Notes under the pieces: model-generated
Seen by the model: only the letters and a program-made list of their open reading frames with translations
The model's database searches: none
Told to the model about the DNA's origin: nothing
Source of the DNA: Psettodes erumei
Taxonomy: Eukaryota > Chordata > Actinopteri > Pleuronectiformes > Psettodidae
Direction: 5' to 3'
Length of the DNA stretch: 64,000 bases
NCBI GenBank assembly: GCA_016785225.1
Contig: JAFBJZ010000969.1
Location: 813,501-877,500 of the forward strand
Program-made: the position numbers and the translations under genes
Shown here: piece by piece, positions 52,851-64,000 of the stretch
Layout of the letters: each line of letters opens with the position of its first letter
Position numbering within the stretch: the stretch's first letter is position 1

Positions 52851-54423
52851 TTGGTTAATTCAGGGTTAAACCGTTACTCATGAAACGCCTGGAAAAGTAG
52901 CAGCGTGTGGATTTATATTTACTGACTTTTTAATTAAATTACTCCTCCTGGAAGAGCAACATTATTTCCATTACATTTTTCTGAATTTTCTGTCTTTATT
53001 TACAGTTGAAAATATGTTGGATGTTAAACTCCGGAGAGGTCACGTTGCCTTCACTGTCAGATAAATGCCACGCATGATGTCCCAGAGGAAGTAAGCTAGT
53101 ACACATTCCTTACTGTATTTTCTTCGAAGTTGGAATGAAACAGGATTCTCTTTTTTTTTTTTTGCAGAAAAAAACCAATAATAATATTGTTGTTAATGGT
53201 TGCAGGTTCCTACAAAATCACACCCTAATGTTCCAAATCATTGGCCCCGCAGACTCAAACATCCCTCTGCTTTAACCTCCCTGTGAACCTGAAAGGTTAT
53301 CAGCCTTTACTTCTCATCGCAGCCGGGATGTGCAGACTACACCTCCTGACCCCGGGGTCCCGCTCGCCCTCCCACCCTTTCCATTCCACCCAATATTATC
53401 TTACCATCAATGAGTTTGGAAGGGGCGTGCTTTGGCACGGACGGAAAAACATGACGTGTTTGGCAGCTGCAGCTACGCTGAGGGGGGAGACTCCCCACAA
53501 TAAAAACAACCAGCTGAGTTTTGTTCATCGTCCCAGATTCCACTGCACGTACACTACTCTTGGCTGGGCGGAGGAGCAGAGGGGTGGGGAACCAGAGAGC
53601 TGGATGGGACGAGGGGATGGGAGGGGAACGGGCTGGAGCTGGGGGGATTTATGTGACACTGAAGAAAAGCTGTGGAGGAGAAGATATGGAGTGATGTGCT
53701 GGAGGGGGTGCAGGGGCCGACGGGTGGAAAACGTAAAGGGTAAAAATTACAGATCCCTTACCTCTCCAGGAATCTGCAAATTAAAATATTCCAGTACAAT
53801 GGAGTTAGACGGACTTGCTGCTCATGGAACTGACAAATGACGTATTAAAAAATGAACACTGATATCTCTTTCACCCCGTCAGCTAGTTTCACAGGGAATA
53901 TTTTTTCCATTCCAGTTGTTCCAGGGAAAAACGTCGCTGTCTCTCAGTATTCCTGGTTGTGAACATGAAGTCGTGCTCCAACTAAATCCCACTCACCTCC
54001 ATATCCTGCTCCAGACACATACCTCCACGTAGATCTGCCTGGATAGATACTGTTTGAGGGTTAAATATGGATGTTTGTGTGTCATTTGAGTGAACTGAAC
54101 CTTTAGGTCTGAACCTGATATCCTCCCATGGGTGGTGTCAGTTGTTTTTTCTTTTTTTTTAATATCTCGACACCGTGTGTGAAGAGCTGAGCTGAGGATT
54201 CCAGACAGAGTCCAGGGTCAAACTGAAGTGTCCGTGCGTTAGAGCAGGGATTTACAACTCTTAAAACTGGAGCCGCGCTCGACCCCGTGTGTTTGTGCCT
54301 GTGGTATGTGCGGCGTAATGTGACAACAGGACTGTTTCACAGCCGGACGGCCTTGAGGAAATATTTTCCTCGCCGGGCGTGGCAGGGCCGGCATTCACAC
54401 GGGGCTCGATCTTGTGATGAGAG

Positions 54424-54466
<43 letters not shown>

Positions 54467-54720
54467 CGAGCGGAGAGGAAGCCATCAAGTCACAGAAACC
54501 AGACCCAGAATAAAAACTACAAACATGGTGATGGAAAGCGAGCGGACTGACGCAGACACGTCCTTTAAGCGGAGGCACCTGGGGGATGTTTTCATTGCCC
54601 CGCCCAGTCCGCGACAGACAAAACAGTGTGAAGTGATGTCATCGCCGCTGTGGGATTTAAACCTAAAGATGTGACGCACGTTTGTATTTCAAATAAAAAT
54701 GAGGCCGGAGCACGACAAGT
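52851..54720. other. Intergenic sequence before the cd34 3' end
   Basis: Contains a (GT)n tract at 54428-54462 and a poly-T run near 53150. A plus-strand frame at 53241-53840 has no protein-like features. No RNA gene was recognised. Confidence 0.4.
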
Positions 54721-56080
54721 CATAAAAAGTTGTTTATTTATTGTTTTTTTTATTATTATTCCTTCCGCGTTCAATCCGATTGAAAACTACAGGGTGCTAA
54801 AATGGATCAGTCGCGCTGGACTGTTAGCGAGATACAAAATGAACTGAGACGTCCCGTTTATCAACAGAGCAGTTTGTTCCAGTTCGACATAATAAAAAAA
54901 ACAAAAATTGTTTGTATTTTATTTGGTCTGGTAAAAAAACAAACACAAAAATAAAAAAAATCACAGATTTGAACAGTCGTCGATCTTGAGCGTCTTCCCG
55001 TACGTGACCCGGATCCAAACACTGAGAAGTACATGTTTAAGTAGTAAAGCTGCGAAACGACGTCCTCTGGCACAAGTACGATGAACAGAGAGCGAGCGCG
55101 GGCGCAGGACGAAAATCCGCGGCGTCCCCGAACGCATCGCTCGCAGGGAATACTGAGAGTAAAGAGCTAATACACGGTAACGGAGAGCGAGAGTGACGCT
55201 GACAAAACGGAGCGGACGGCGAGAGGCGGCAGGTCCGACGCCGTCGACCTCCAGGTTCGACTACCCCCCCGCCCCCACCCGCCGCTTCGCCAACTTTTAC
55301 GAAACTGTACACGTGTTCGCAGCTAATGTCACGTTCATCGCTCCCGGTCCGACGGGCCTACAGTACATACAGTAAGCCGGGACAAGCTTATAGATATATA
55401 CAGTCTATGCACAGTACAGATGCAAGTATATCTCAATACACACATGCAGGATTTGACAGCACGCACGCACACGGACGCACACACACACACACACACACAC
55501 TCGCACACCTGCACGATCAACAACTGGATCAGATGATGGAGCCCGGTGGAGAGGCAGCGGGACTCGTCTCCCCTCCGTCTGTCGCCGGAACATTTTACAA
55601 TCTGTGGGGTTTTTTTTTGGGCGGTCGAAGCTTTTGAACCTGACGACGAGCGGAGACCCCCGCTGGGTGTGGACCCCCACCCAGAGGGAGGAGGAGGGAG
55701 GAGGGGGGTGAGGGGGGTGCTTCGTCATGGGAGCCAGCGCTGATTGATTGATGCTAAAATACACCCAGAGCCGCTCGTCCGGTCTCCAGCCGAGGGACAT
55801 CAGCACCATCGTCGTCGTCTTCATCGTCGAACCAGCTTTCCTGATGTTTGTCGAGGCCTCCGGCCGAGGGAGGAGGCGGGGGGTGGGGGTGGGGGGGGGG
55901 TGAGGGGTGGAGTGTGATGTAGGTGACTGTTGCAGTCCCTCATGTCCACTGTGGCTGGGCAGGAGTTGGCTTCAGAAAAAAGGAGGGGAGTTTTCATGGG
56001 CGTGTGTGTGGATGGGTGTGTTTGTGGGGCGGGGTGGGGCAGGGTGGGGCGGGTGGAGGTGGATTCACAGGGAGACTATT
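54721..56080 (-). other. cd34: cd34 3' untranslated region
   Basis: Minus-strand AATAAA signals at 54738-54733 and just beside it mark a likely 3' end near 54720. The region contains CA tracts (55477-55500) and G-rich runs (55875-55900). No coding signal was seen. Confidence 0.5.
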
Positions 56081-56275
56081 TCACAGCTCGGTGTCCGCCG
56101 TCTTGGCGGCGGGGGTGCCGTTGGTGGGGGGAGGAGGGGCCGGGGTCTTGGCGGCCTCGGGGGACTCGCCGTTGACGCTGGGCTTCTCCTGGGTCTCTGC
56201 GGGGGGGCTGAGGGGGGCCACCGACACCAACGTGTTGCCCTGGTTCTCCTGATCGACGGGGAAGGCCTCCTCCGC

Positions 56276-56358
<83 letters not shown>

Positions 56359-57421
56359 CACACACAGGTTTTAAAGCGACATGCTCCTGCAGCCTGTCAA
56401 ACATCCTGACGTAAATTCAGCGCCCGACTTTACATCTCTTCACGTCTCTCCACTTCAGCGACACTTGAATCCATCAAACCGTCCATTTTTATTCCTCTCT
56501 GCGTTCTGGGGGTTGCTTTTTTTATTTTTATTTATTTATTTATTAAACAGGAGGGTTTTGTTCATATATCATTCACAGCCTGACTGATGTAACATTTTAT
56601 TCCCAGAGACGTGGGGAAAATGGATTTGTTCTGTGGAGGCTGATGGTATTTTCTGACGGACGGAGAGATTAAAAAAAAAAAAAAAAAGGAGAGAGATCCA
56701 GAACTCCCCCACTGCCCCCCCAACATGTGACTCGAGTGTGTCAAACAAAAAGAAACCGTTTGTGTTTTTAACGCATCATTTGTCATTAAAAACACAATAA
56801 TCTTAACGTAAGGAATCGGCTGTGGAGGTTTCACCCTGACATCTAATGAAACGTTTGTGTTTTGTGGGATTAAATAATCCCATCAACGCTCGCTCACCAG
56901 CCGCGCTCCCTTGGGGTCGGCCCTGCGCTGGCACTTGCAGTAACCGACGGTGATGCCGATGGCGGCGAGCAGGCCGCTGACCAGGATGCCGATGAACACC
57001 GAGGCGCCCGACGATGACGACGATGATGACGGGGTCTCGGCGTTCGTCACGCCGAGCTGAGGGAAAAAGAGCGAAGATGAAGAGGAGCAGGTTTGTCGCT
57101 GCGTCGGACTCCAGCCGGGAACGTCCGCCGCTCTCTCACCTTGTCTTTGAGCTGCTCGCTCATTAGGGCTTCGGTCATCGCGCCCAACGCAGCTGCGGGC
57201 GGGGAGGGAAGGGGGCGGAGTCAATATTCATCAATACATCAGTACTTCCTGAAGCAGGTCATCATCGATTTAATGAAATGCGCGCGCGTCGCTCACCGTC
57301 CTCGCTGGACACCAGCACCGTTTCTCCGTCCTGGAAGATCTTCAGCTTGCAGTTCTCCGTGTGGCACCAGCCCGCGGCGTTCTCCATGATGATGCGTTTG
57401 GTCGCCTCCTGTGGGCGAGCG

Positions 57422-57455
<34 letters not shown>

Positions 57456-60400
57456 TGCGTCACCACCACATACTTGTGCGTCAGAGGAGCAGTTGTTGTT
57501 GCGATTCCCCCTGACCGGGGCGCAGGGGGACTTCCCGCCCCGGTCCGGCGCTCCACGCTCCCGGCCGAGCGGCGGGATGGAAAGCGCGCAGGCCGCGCCT
57601 CCTCCATCCCACCTCCACCCCGAGCGGTGACGTCACCGCGTTGCACAACCTCAAGCTCCGCGGGAACGCTCCTCGCCTTTGGCTAACGCGATCCAGACGG
57701 CGCTCGGCGTTCCCCCCCGGGAGAACGGCTGCGAGCTGGATCCTCAGCGGGCTGGGAGCGGGCCCCGCAGCTGGACCCGTCCGGCTCCTCTGAGGGAGGG
57801 TGGGAGACGCCTGGGGAAGGGTGGAGCACCTCCTCCACCACCTCCTCCTCCTCCTCCTCCTCCTCTGCTGTCTCACGTTGGATCTGTCAACCCGACGAGG
57901 TTTGCGTTCGGACACAAACGCGTTTTGACGCCGCGCTTCTCGCTGCGGATGCCGTCGGACGCGGGCCGCTCGCCTGCGACTCGGACCAATCGCGAGCCGG
58001 CTCGCTCCATGTTCGGACAGACGACTTCTCCAGCTGTGCATGTTGCAGGCGGTGACCCAGATAGAGGCTCGCTGAGGCGTACGGACGGGGATCCGACCCG
58101 CCGCCATCCGACTCGCTCGTACTGGAACAAACTGAGATGACATCATAACGTCTCCCGACCAAACTGGGAAAACTGCTTTTTGTGGCGTAGAAGAAGTGCG
58201 GAGCCACGCCCGTGAGATTTCTCGAGAGACAAAAACGTCTTCATCCGTCTCCCGCCGGGAATTTTACGACGCCTGAGGAATGTCGGAGGACGTTCATCCC
58301 CCCCGCCGCCCCGCCTTCGTGCGCTGCAAGGCAAACTGTCACGTTAGTGACGCGGCGATGAACTCACGCAGTCGCTTGTTGACATCACGGCCTTGACGGC
58401 GTTGCTCTCGGCGACCTCTTCCTTTCCCACGCACATCACGTCCGGCTGCGGAGACAGGGAGGCGCGTGAGGCGGGCGCGGTCCGCACGCTCGGCTCGGCG
58501 TGCGCGGCTACGACGCGGTCGGGTACTCACCACTGCTAACCTCAGGGCGGGGCGGGCGGTCGGACCTCCACTGGCCCGGTGTTGGACCCGAAGGTGGGGA
58601 CGGCCGCGGCGGCTCCGTCCTCGGGATTGAGCGCGATGATCACATCTCCCGCAGCGCCGGACGCCGCGGAGTCGTCGGCGGCAGGGGTGGGGGCGGCGGC
58701 GTCGGCTGGGGCGGCCGTGGCGCCTGGAGCGTCTGTCGCTAACAGAGACATTACGCAGATACTGCGGGTTTACACGTGTGACCTTTAACCTTTAAGAATA
58801 GACGTGATGCGCGGAGGCTCCTACCGTCGCCCACGGCTGCGGCCGCTTCTGTCGGCCCCTCGTCTTGACACATCACCTCATCTGCAAGGAGCGGACAGGA
58901 AGTGAGACGGAGGCAGCGATGGGAGCTAACGGCGAATCGCTGCCCTGCGGAGGTGAAAGCCTGCGCCCGCTGCGGCGCAACGTATGCTAACGAGCAAAAG
59001 TTCCTGCTCGCGTTGTAGCTGGAAGTCGCTCAGGGGGGAACGCTAGCCACGTCAAAAGGTCACGACCTCTCGAACCAGACCACAAATCAGGCTGCACCCC
59101 TCCCTCCCCCCACACACACACACAGACACAGACGCACACACACACACACCCGCCATGGAAGGAAACCAACACAGTGTGTAAACAGTTTTAACATCGAGCC
59201 AAAACTATGCAACAATCAGAGGGAGCGGGGGTCGGCTGCGCCGCCGCCGCGGTTCCACTCAATCCGCAGATGCCGTTGTGTAAGTGTGTTGGATTGGATG
59301 TGGAGTTGTGCGTTTGCGTTCTTGATGAACACAACCGACTCTCGACACACTCTGGAGGCAGAGTTGACATTGCGAAGAAGCTGCAGAACCATTCAGTTGT
59401 CGTCTGAACCGGTTCAACGTACAGGAAGTAAACACGATGCTTCAGATGGCGGCACTGTGCCCCCCCCTCAGCGCCGGGCCTCTGGACCTCTCGACCCGAC
59501 ACGAACACATACAGTAACACACACACACACACACACACCCGACTCCAGAAACAGAACCGTGGCCTCGCTCCGGTTCAGAGGGCTGCAGACGACACGACCT
59601 CCGGGCTCCAGCGAGTCCCTCGTCGACTTGGATTTCCTGCCCCCCCCAAACGTTCAGTCTGGGTGTTCCAGCCAGATGTACAGGGGGGGGGGTGGGGGGG
59701 GGGGGACAAAACGCTCCTGCAGTGGGCTGCGCGGTAAACAGATCACATGACACGTCCATAAACAAAACCAACCGCAGGGGCTCATGTATGGAGCCATGTT
59801 TTACTGAGGGGGGGGGGCTTACATCCTGAAGTTGTCATGAAAGCCAGATCCTACATTTGTGCATTTTTTTTGGGGGGGGGGGGGGGGGGGGGGTGAGGTC
59901 TACTTCCTCTCGGGGAGACCAGGAGGAGGCCTGAAGGGGGGTGTTGCAGCTGCAGTAAGCTTCCTTAGGGAACCCCCTCCCCTCCCTGCACATGTGCTGC
60001 ACTGTCAGATGGGTGACATCATGTGTAGAGGAGGGGGTGGGGGTTGGGTGGGGGTGGGAACAGCTTCCAGTCAGAATGTTGGGGCTCGTGTTTGAGCCCC
60101 GCCCAGAGCGCTGGGACAGCACCTTGGCCGTCGCCGCGAGCCCCGCCCTCCTCTCGTCACTCGGCCGTGACCTCGATGCCCCCCCCCACCCCCACCCCCC
60201 CCACTCCTCCCCGCTCCGGAGAAAAATGTCGCCGGGAGTCGGGAATTCTTCAGACCCTAAAAGGAATTCTGGGACGGAGACACGGATGTCGGAGCCAGAA
60301 ATGAACCGCGGACGACGTCTCTCTGTCGTAATCGCGTTTTTTTCCCCTGTACGATCCCATAAATGTTTTCGAGGGCCGACGAGCAGCGAATCCCTGCAGA

Positions 60401-62549
60401 CGGGATCCTGGATCAGCCGATCGATCAGCTGATCTGCCGATCGATCGACCGTTTCAGGCGCGACGAGGTCACAGCCAGAACCGCTTTTGTTCCCGCGCAC
60501 ACATTTCCAAAACAAGCCCGTCCACTCATCGCCAGGACCAGGACCGGGCTGCGGACCGACCCGAGCTGTGTGTGTGTGTGTGTGTGTTTGTAGCGATAGA
60601 TATGGAGCCACGAGCCCAAAAAACAATCTGGTTCTGATACGACCCGGCCCCTGAGTGGGAGAGGGAAGATTGGGAAATAACAGCGAACGATCTGACCGTC
60701 GTCCAGAAATGACTAAATAACTTTTTCCTCTTACGAAAGAAAGACCTGCACACAATCACACAATGACACACACACACACCCACACCCACACACACACACA
60801 CACACATAGTTGTGTCCAAACAGTCTTGTGTTTTCAATTAAGGAAAATGAAACTGGGCTTCAACGACGCGACTTATACCGAGCATTAATTACCAGGAGCG
60901 ATTACTCCGGCCTCGTTTAAGTACTTTTACTCCCTGGGGGGTGAATGGTATTACCCCCCCCCCACCCGTAATAAAGAAGCCCTGCACTCCGTTTGCGCTT
61001 CATGGCGCTCAGCCTGGTATCACAAACCCGTGAGTGAGGAGGAGGAGGAGGAGGAGGAGGATCGAGCCGCTGTGAAAAATCTGAGATGACACCAGAGGCA
61101 GGAGACGCGCTGGAGTTCACACTCTAATCTCTTGGGGGGGGGATCTGAAAACGAAGGAGAAGGAGAACCCCCCCACCCCCCCACCCCCGCACCCCCGCCC
61201 CTTGTCCTCGGCGCTGGTAAAACCCAACAGCTGTAAAACAGCAGCGGGGTGGCGGGGGAACGAGGAACAATGAGCTCAGCAGAACGGTGAGGCCACGAAA
61301 ACGCTGTCGCTCCTCGTCCACGCCGGTCGCCGACGTGATCCCGACGGAGAAAACACGCTCTGCCAGCGAGCTACGCCTCCCTGTCCGACGGTGACGGCGA
61401 GCAGAACCGACGCCCGCAGGACCTGTGAGCGATTTCAGCCGCGGGTCGACGTCAGCGAAGGGCTCCGGGTTCGTTTACTCGGATCGCTCAGGCGGCGCGC
61501 CATGGTCGCACACGGCCTGACGTCAGAGCCGCTCATCTGCCAAGTCTAAAAAGAGCCACGCCCTCCGGCGCAGGAATCAAACCTCGGCATCACAAGTGAC
61601 AGGACGGCGGCGTGCGTTCGGTCGGAGGTCGCACGCCACGCCAAAAAACCTGCATACGACCGTGACGGCTCGCTCGGCTCCGCCTGAGGCCGAAACAAGA
61701 TGCCCCCCCACCCCCCCGTTCTCCGGAGCAGATTTGAATCCTGGGTTTTCCCCCGAAATCGGGCGAGGAAGCGAGCTCATAACATACTCCGATCCAATAT
61801 GACATCATCCGGCTCTGCAGCCCGTGCCCATTTCAGCACCGCATACTTGCGCGGCTGCATAACTGCTGAATGGCGGCCATTGGGAGGAGGGGGGGGGCGT
61901 GCACGCCGTTCGCTCTCATCAACGCCAAACGAACGGCGTTTTCTGAACGCGGCCGCAGATCTGAACGCCTGCAGGGAGCCGGCTCGCCGTAGTGACGGCG
62001 GCTGGAACGGGCCGACGCTCCGGCCTGTTGGTAAATAGCACGCGGCGTGTGACGCAGGTCTGGGATCAGCTGCCTCAGCCTCACGGGGGCAAGCGTCATC
62101 GCCGCTCGACACGATGACGACTCCACGATGCGGCGGCGACCAGACAAAGTCGTCTTTATCTGCAGCCACAAAGTCCTATGTTGTGAAAAAAAAAAAAAAA
62201 AAAGGGCAGAGCGTCTCTTGTGACTCGGCTGCTGGTGCAAAATGTACCAAAACAACAACAACAACAACAAAAACAACAACCCACAAGTACGATGTGCACA
62301 GACCGGAGGATGGAGAGAAACTGTCACATGAGCCGAGAGTCGTCTTTATTTTTTTTTTTACTCCCTTCCTCCATTTGTTTCGATAATGTGGCCGAGCCCC
62401 CTGCGAACTCACGCCACAGAAAAAACAAACAACGACCGAAAAAAACAAAACAGCGTCAACAATGTGGCAGGACGGTGCGACGGGTCAGCGGGCGTGAGCC
62501 GACACCCCTGTGACAGGCTGAAAGTGGAAATCAGAAGGGGGCTGCTAAA

Positions 62550-62580
<31 letters not shown>

Positions 62581-62772
62581 GTGGTGGTAGTGATGGGGGG
62601 GGGGTAGGTCCTTTCAAAACTTCCTGGTGGGAAATATGCAAACGTGTGGAAAGTCAAGCTGGGCGTGTTGTACCAGGAGATGCAGGTAAACAACAAACAA
62701 ACAAAAACACAACAGAGCTGGTTATTGGGTGCGTCTTCAAACGTTGCATGTGTGTCAAGGCTTTCATGTGCT

Positions 62773-62806
<34 letters not shown>

Positions 62807-62985
62807 GGGGGGTAAGTAGATTTCTGTGTAAATCTGATTACCATCTGCGGAGCTGCTGATGCACATGGTGCCGCGTCGCGTCTTCTTACCGCGCCGACGG
62901 CGAGCACGTTCTGCCGCCGTCTCGTGATCTTTGCCCCTTTTTAAAATAAACCTGCTCCTCTGAGTCTGCTCAAGGTCACCCCTTA

Positions 62986-63016
<31 letters not shown>

Positions 63017-63158
63017 CCCACCCGTACATGCACGGCTCTGCAGAAGTCGTTTCACTGGGCTGAACCAGAACTGGTCCCGCGACCCCATCCAAGCCACGCA
63101 TCACCCTGCAATTAGCATCGGGCCTCACCACTGATTTAAAGTGGACTGCCCAGAGCGT

Positions 63159-63196
<38 letters not shown>

Positions 63197-63340
63197 ATTT
63201 ACTGTGTGCAGAGCTGCAGGGACTCGGCTCTGGCTCTCACATGTGTCGCGTGGAGCGCACACACACACACACACGGCCACATGCAACAGATGGAAGACAT
63301 CTGATCCTATGTCTAATGAAGAAATACGTTTGTGGGCTTT

Positions 63341-63383
<43 letters not shown>

Positions 63384-63747
63384 CATGTGCGTGGTTTCAT
63401 TCCTCTTACATGCGTTCAGGCACACACACACACACACACACACACACTGGCTCCACCCAGGTGCGCTGCAGGATGTAGCGGCTAATTATTCTCAACTGCA
63501 ACTTTCCACTCCTGAGCTTTGTGTCTGCAGCTGCATCTATGCTAACACCCCCCCACCCCCCACGTTCCTGTGCAACTTAATGGTGGGAGACATCAGAGCG
63601 ACCCCCCCCCGTGCAGCCGGAGGAAAACGACGTGGGGCCGTGCAGTTTGGCGGGTTACTCACGGCCGAGCAGCAGAGCGCACAGCAGCAGAACCGCGGAC
63701 GTCGTCCTCCAGGACCCATTCATTCTGCACATGGACGCGGTCATCAT
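56081..63747 (-). CDS. cd34: Haematopoietic progenitor antigen CD34
   Basis: Sialomucin of blood progenitors and endothelium. Exons in transcript order: 63747-63663 (signal, TTSAVLLLCALLLG), 58881-58825, 58738-58566 (Ala/Pro/Thr-rich), 58445-58368, 57408-57297, 57192-57140, 57056-56898, 56275-56081. All phases agree: 303 residues (human 385). The cysteine-rich part has PDVMCVGKEEV and GWCHTENCKLKIFQDGE. The stalk SSSSSSSGA is followed by a membrane span (SVFIGILVSGLLAAIGITVG) and YCKCQRR. The cytoplasmic tail has EKPSVNGES, like human KASVNR, and ends DTEL, the PDZ-binding end shared with human CD34. The first of two adjacent ATGs was taken as start. The mucin part is much shorter than in mammals. 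Podocalyxin and endoglycan were considered but end differently and lie elsewhere. Confidence 0.93.
56277..56356. repeat. (CA)n microsatellite fused to the last cd34 acceptor
   Basis: About 39 CA units; on the minus strand this is (GT)n running directly into GCAG and the last exon (56275). No pyrimidine tract is left at that acceptor. Confidence 0.95.
58882..63662 (-). other. cd34: cd34 intron 1
   Basis: A 4.8 kb first intron with G-rich runs (59688-59703, 59872-59893), a (GGA)n run near 61040, a CAA-rich run near 62250 and several CA/GT tracts (60770-60806, 62552-62580, 62775-62802, 62993-63014, 63160-63193, 63343-63379). No ORF looked like a real nested gene. Confidence 0.6.
59872..59893. 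repeat. Poly-G run
   Basis: Uninterrupted run of about 22 G, close to other G runs at 59688-59703. Candidate G-quadruplex-forming sequence in cd34 intron 1. Confidence 0.9.
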
Positions 63748-63891
63748 CCTCTGATGGCGGCGGCGGGACAAGTGGGAAGGGAAGAAGAAGAAGAAGAAGA
63801 AGAAAAAAAAAAAAGAAGAGAAAGTGGAGGTGAGCGAGTGTTTCCCTGTGAGGTCTGAGCAGGATGAAGCTGGGCTGCTGCTCTGTCGCTC

Positions 63892-63897
63892 TTTATA
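63892..63897 (-). promoter_or_regulatory. cd34: TATA box of cd34
   Basis: TATAAA on the minus strand, about 145 bp upstream of the ATG, followed by a short leader with (TTC)n at 63781-63805. The CT-rich stretch 63905-63932 lies just upstream. Confidence 0.55.
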
Positions 63898-64000
63898 CGG
63901 CCCCCGCTCTCTCGCTCTCTCTCTCTCTCTCTGTCCACACCCCCTCTCCTCACTGCCAGCTGCTAAACCCCCCCCCCCAAAAAACCCAACAGCCCCCCCC

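Noticed and set aside
53241..53840. 199-codon plus-strand ORF downstream of cd34
   Set aside because: Lacks any domain and has low-complexity Gly/Trp/Arg stretches; no promoter or poly(A) context.
57679..58140. 153-codon plus-strand ORF and 221-codon minus-strand ORF in cd34 intron 4
   Set aside because: Pro- and Arg-rich translation of a GC-rich intron between exons 58445-58368 and 57408-57297.
59835..60755. 306-codon minus-strand ORF in cd34 intron 1
   Set aside because: Runs over poly-G and CA repeats, has no domain and no phase-compatible link to the cd34 exons.

Overview
The window is teleost fish nuclear DNA, probably percomorph, on present evidence. It has intron-rich vertebrate genes, many CA/GT microsatellites, fish-type LINE pieces (an ORF1 of the 'MASP...CSKCSLF...EARL' kind and a CR1/L2/Rex-type reverse transcriptase) and Tc1/mariner remnants. 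I built every gene model by hand from splice sites, reading phase and remembered family sequences. No alignment or search was run.

Left half (about 1-29.3 kb): the 3' end of magi3 (+, PDZ4, PDZ5 and two alternative C-termini), its 3'UTR, a deleted LINE, complete rsbn1 (+, seven exons, 751 codons) and ptpn22 (-, 22 exons in my model, 738 codons). The last six ptpn22 exons (14.03-14.94 kb) are separated from the rest by a 7.1 kb intron. That intron is largely filled by about 27 monomers of a 168-170 bp AT-rich satellite, interrupted by LINE sequence. The gene order resembles human 1p13 (MAGI3-PHTF1-RSBN1-PTPN22), without PHTF1.

Right half (about 30.4-64 kb): a two-Ig-domain pIgR/CD300-like receptor gene (+), a membrane complement regulator with four CCP domains, an STP-rich stalk and a TM segment (+, CD46-like), the mir-29b-2/mir-29c cluster (-), about 14 kb without recognisable coding sequence but with several CpG-dense blocks carrying minus-strand splice donors, and complete cd34 (-, eight exons, 303 codons). 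CD46, mir-29b-2/29c and CD34 lie in this order at human 1q32, so the window joins two blocks that are far apart on human chromosome 1.

The gene set leans towards immune and blood-cell regulation: a lymphocyte phosphatase (PTPN22), an Ig receptor, a complement regulator, miR-29 and CD34. Rsbn1 (chromatin demethylase family) and magi3 (junctional scaffold) are general cell genes. Three genes (magi3, rsbn1, the Ig receptor) each show one place where the reading frame appears to jump. This could be indels in the assembly, real frameshifts or splice choices I did not find. I see no bacterial, viral or CRISPR-like system.
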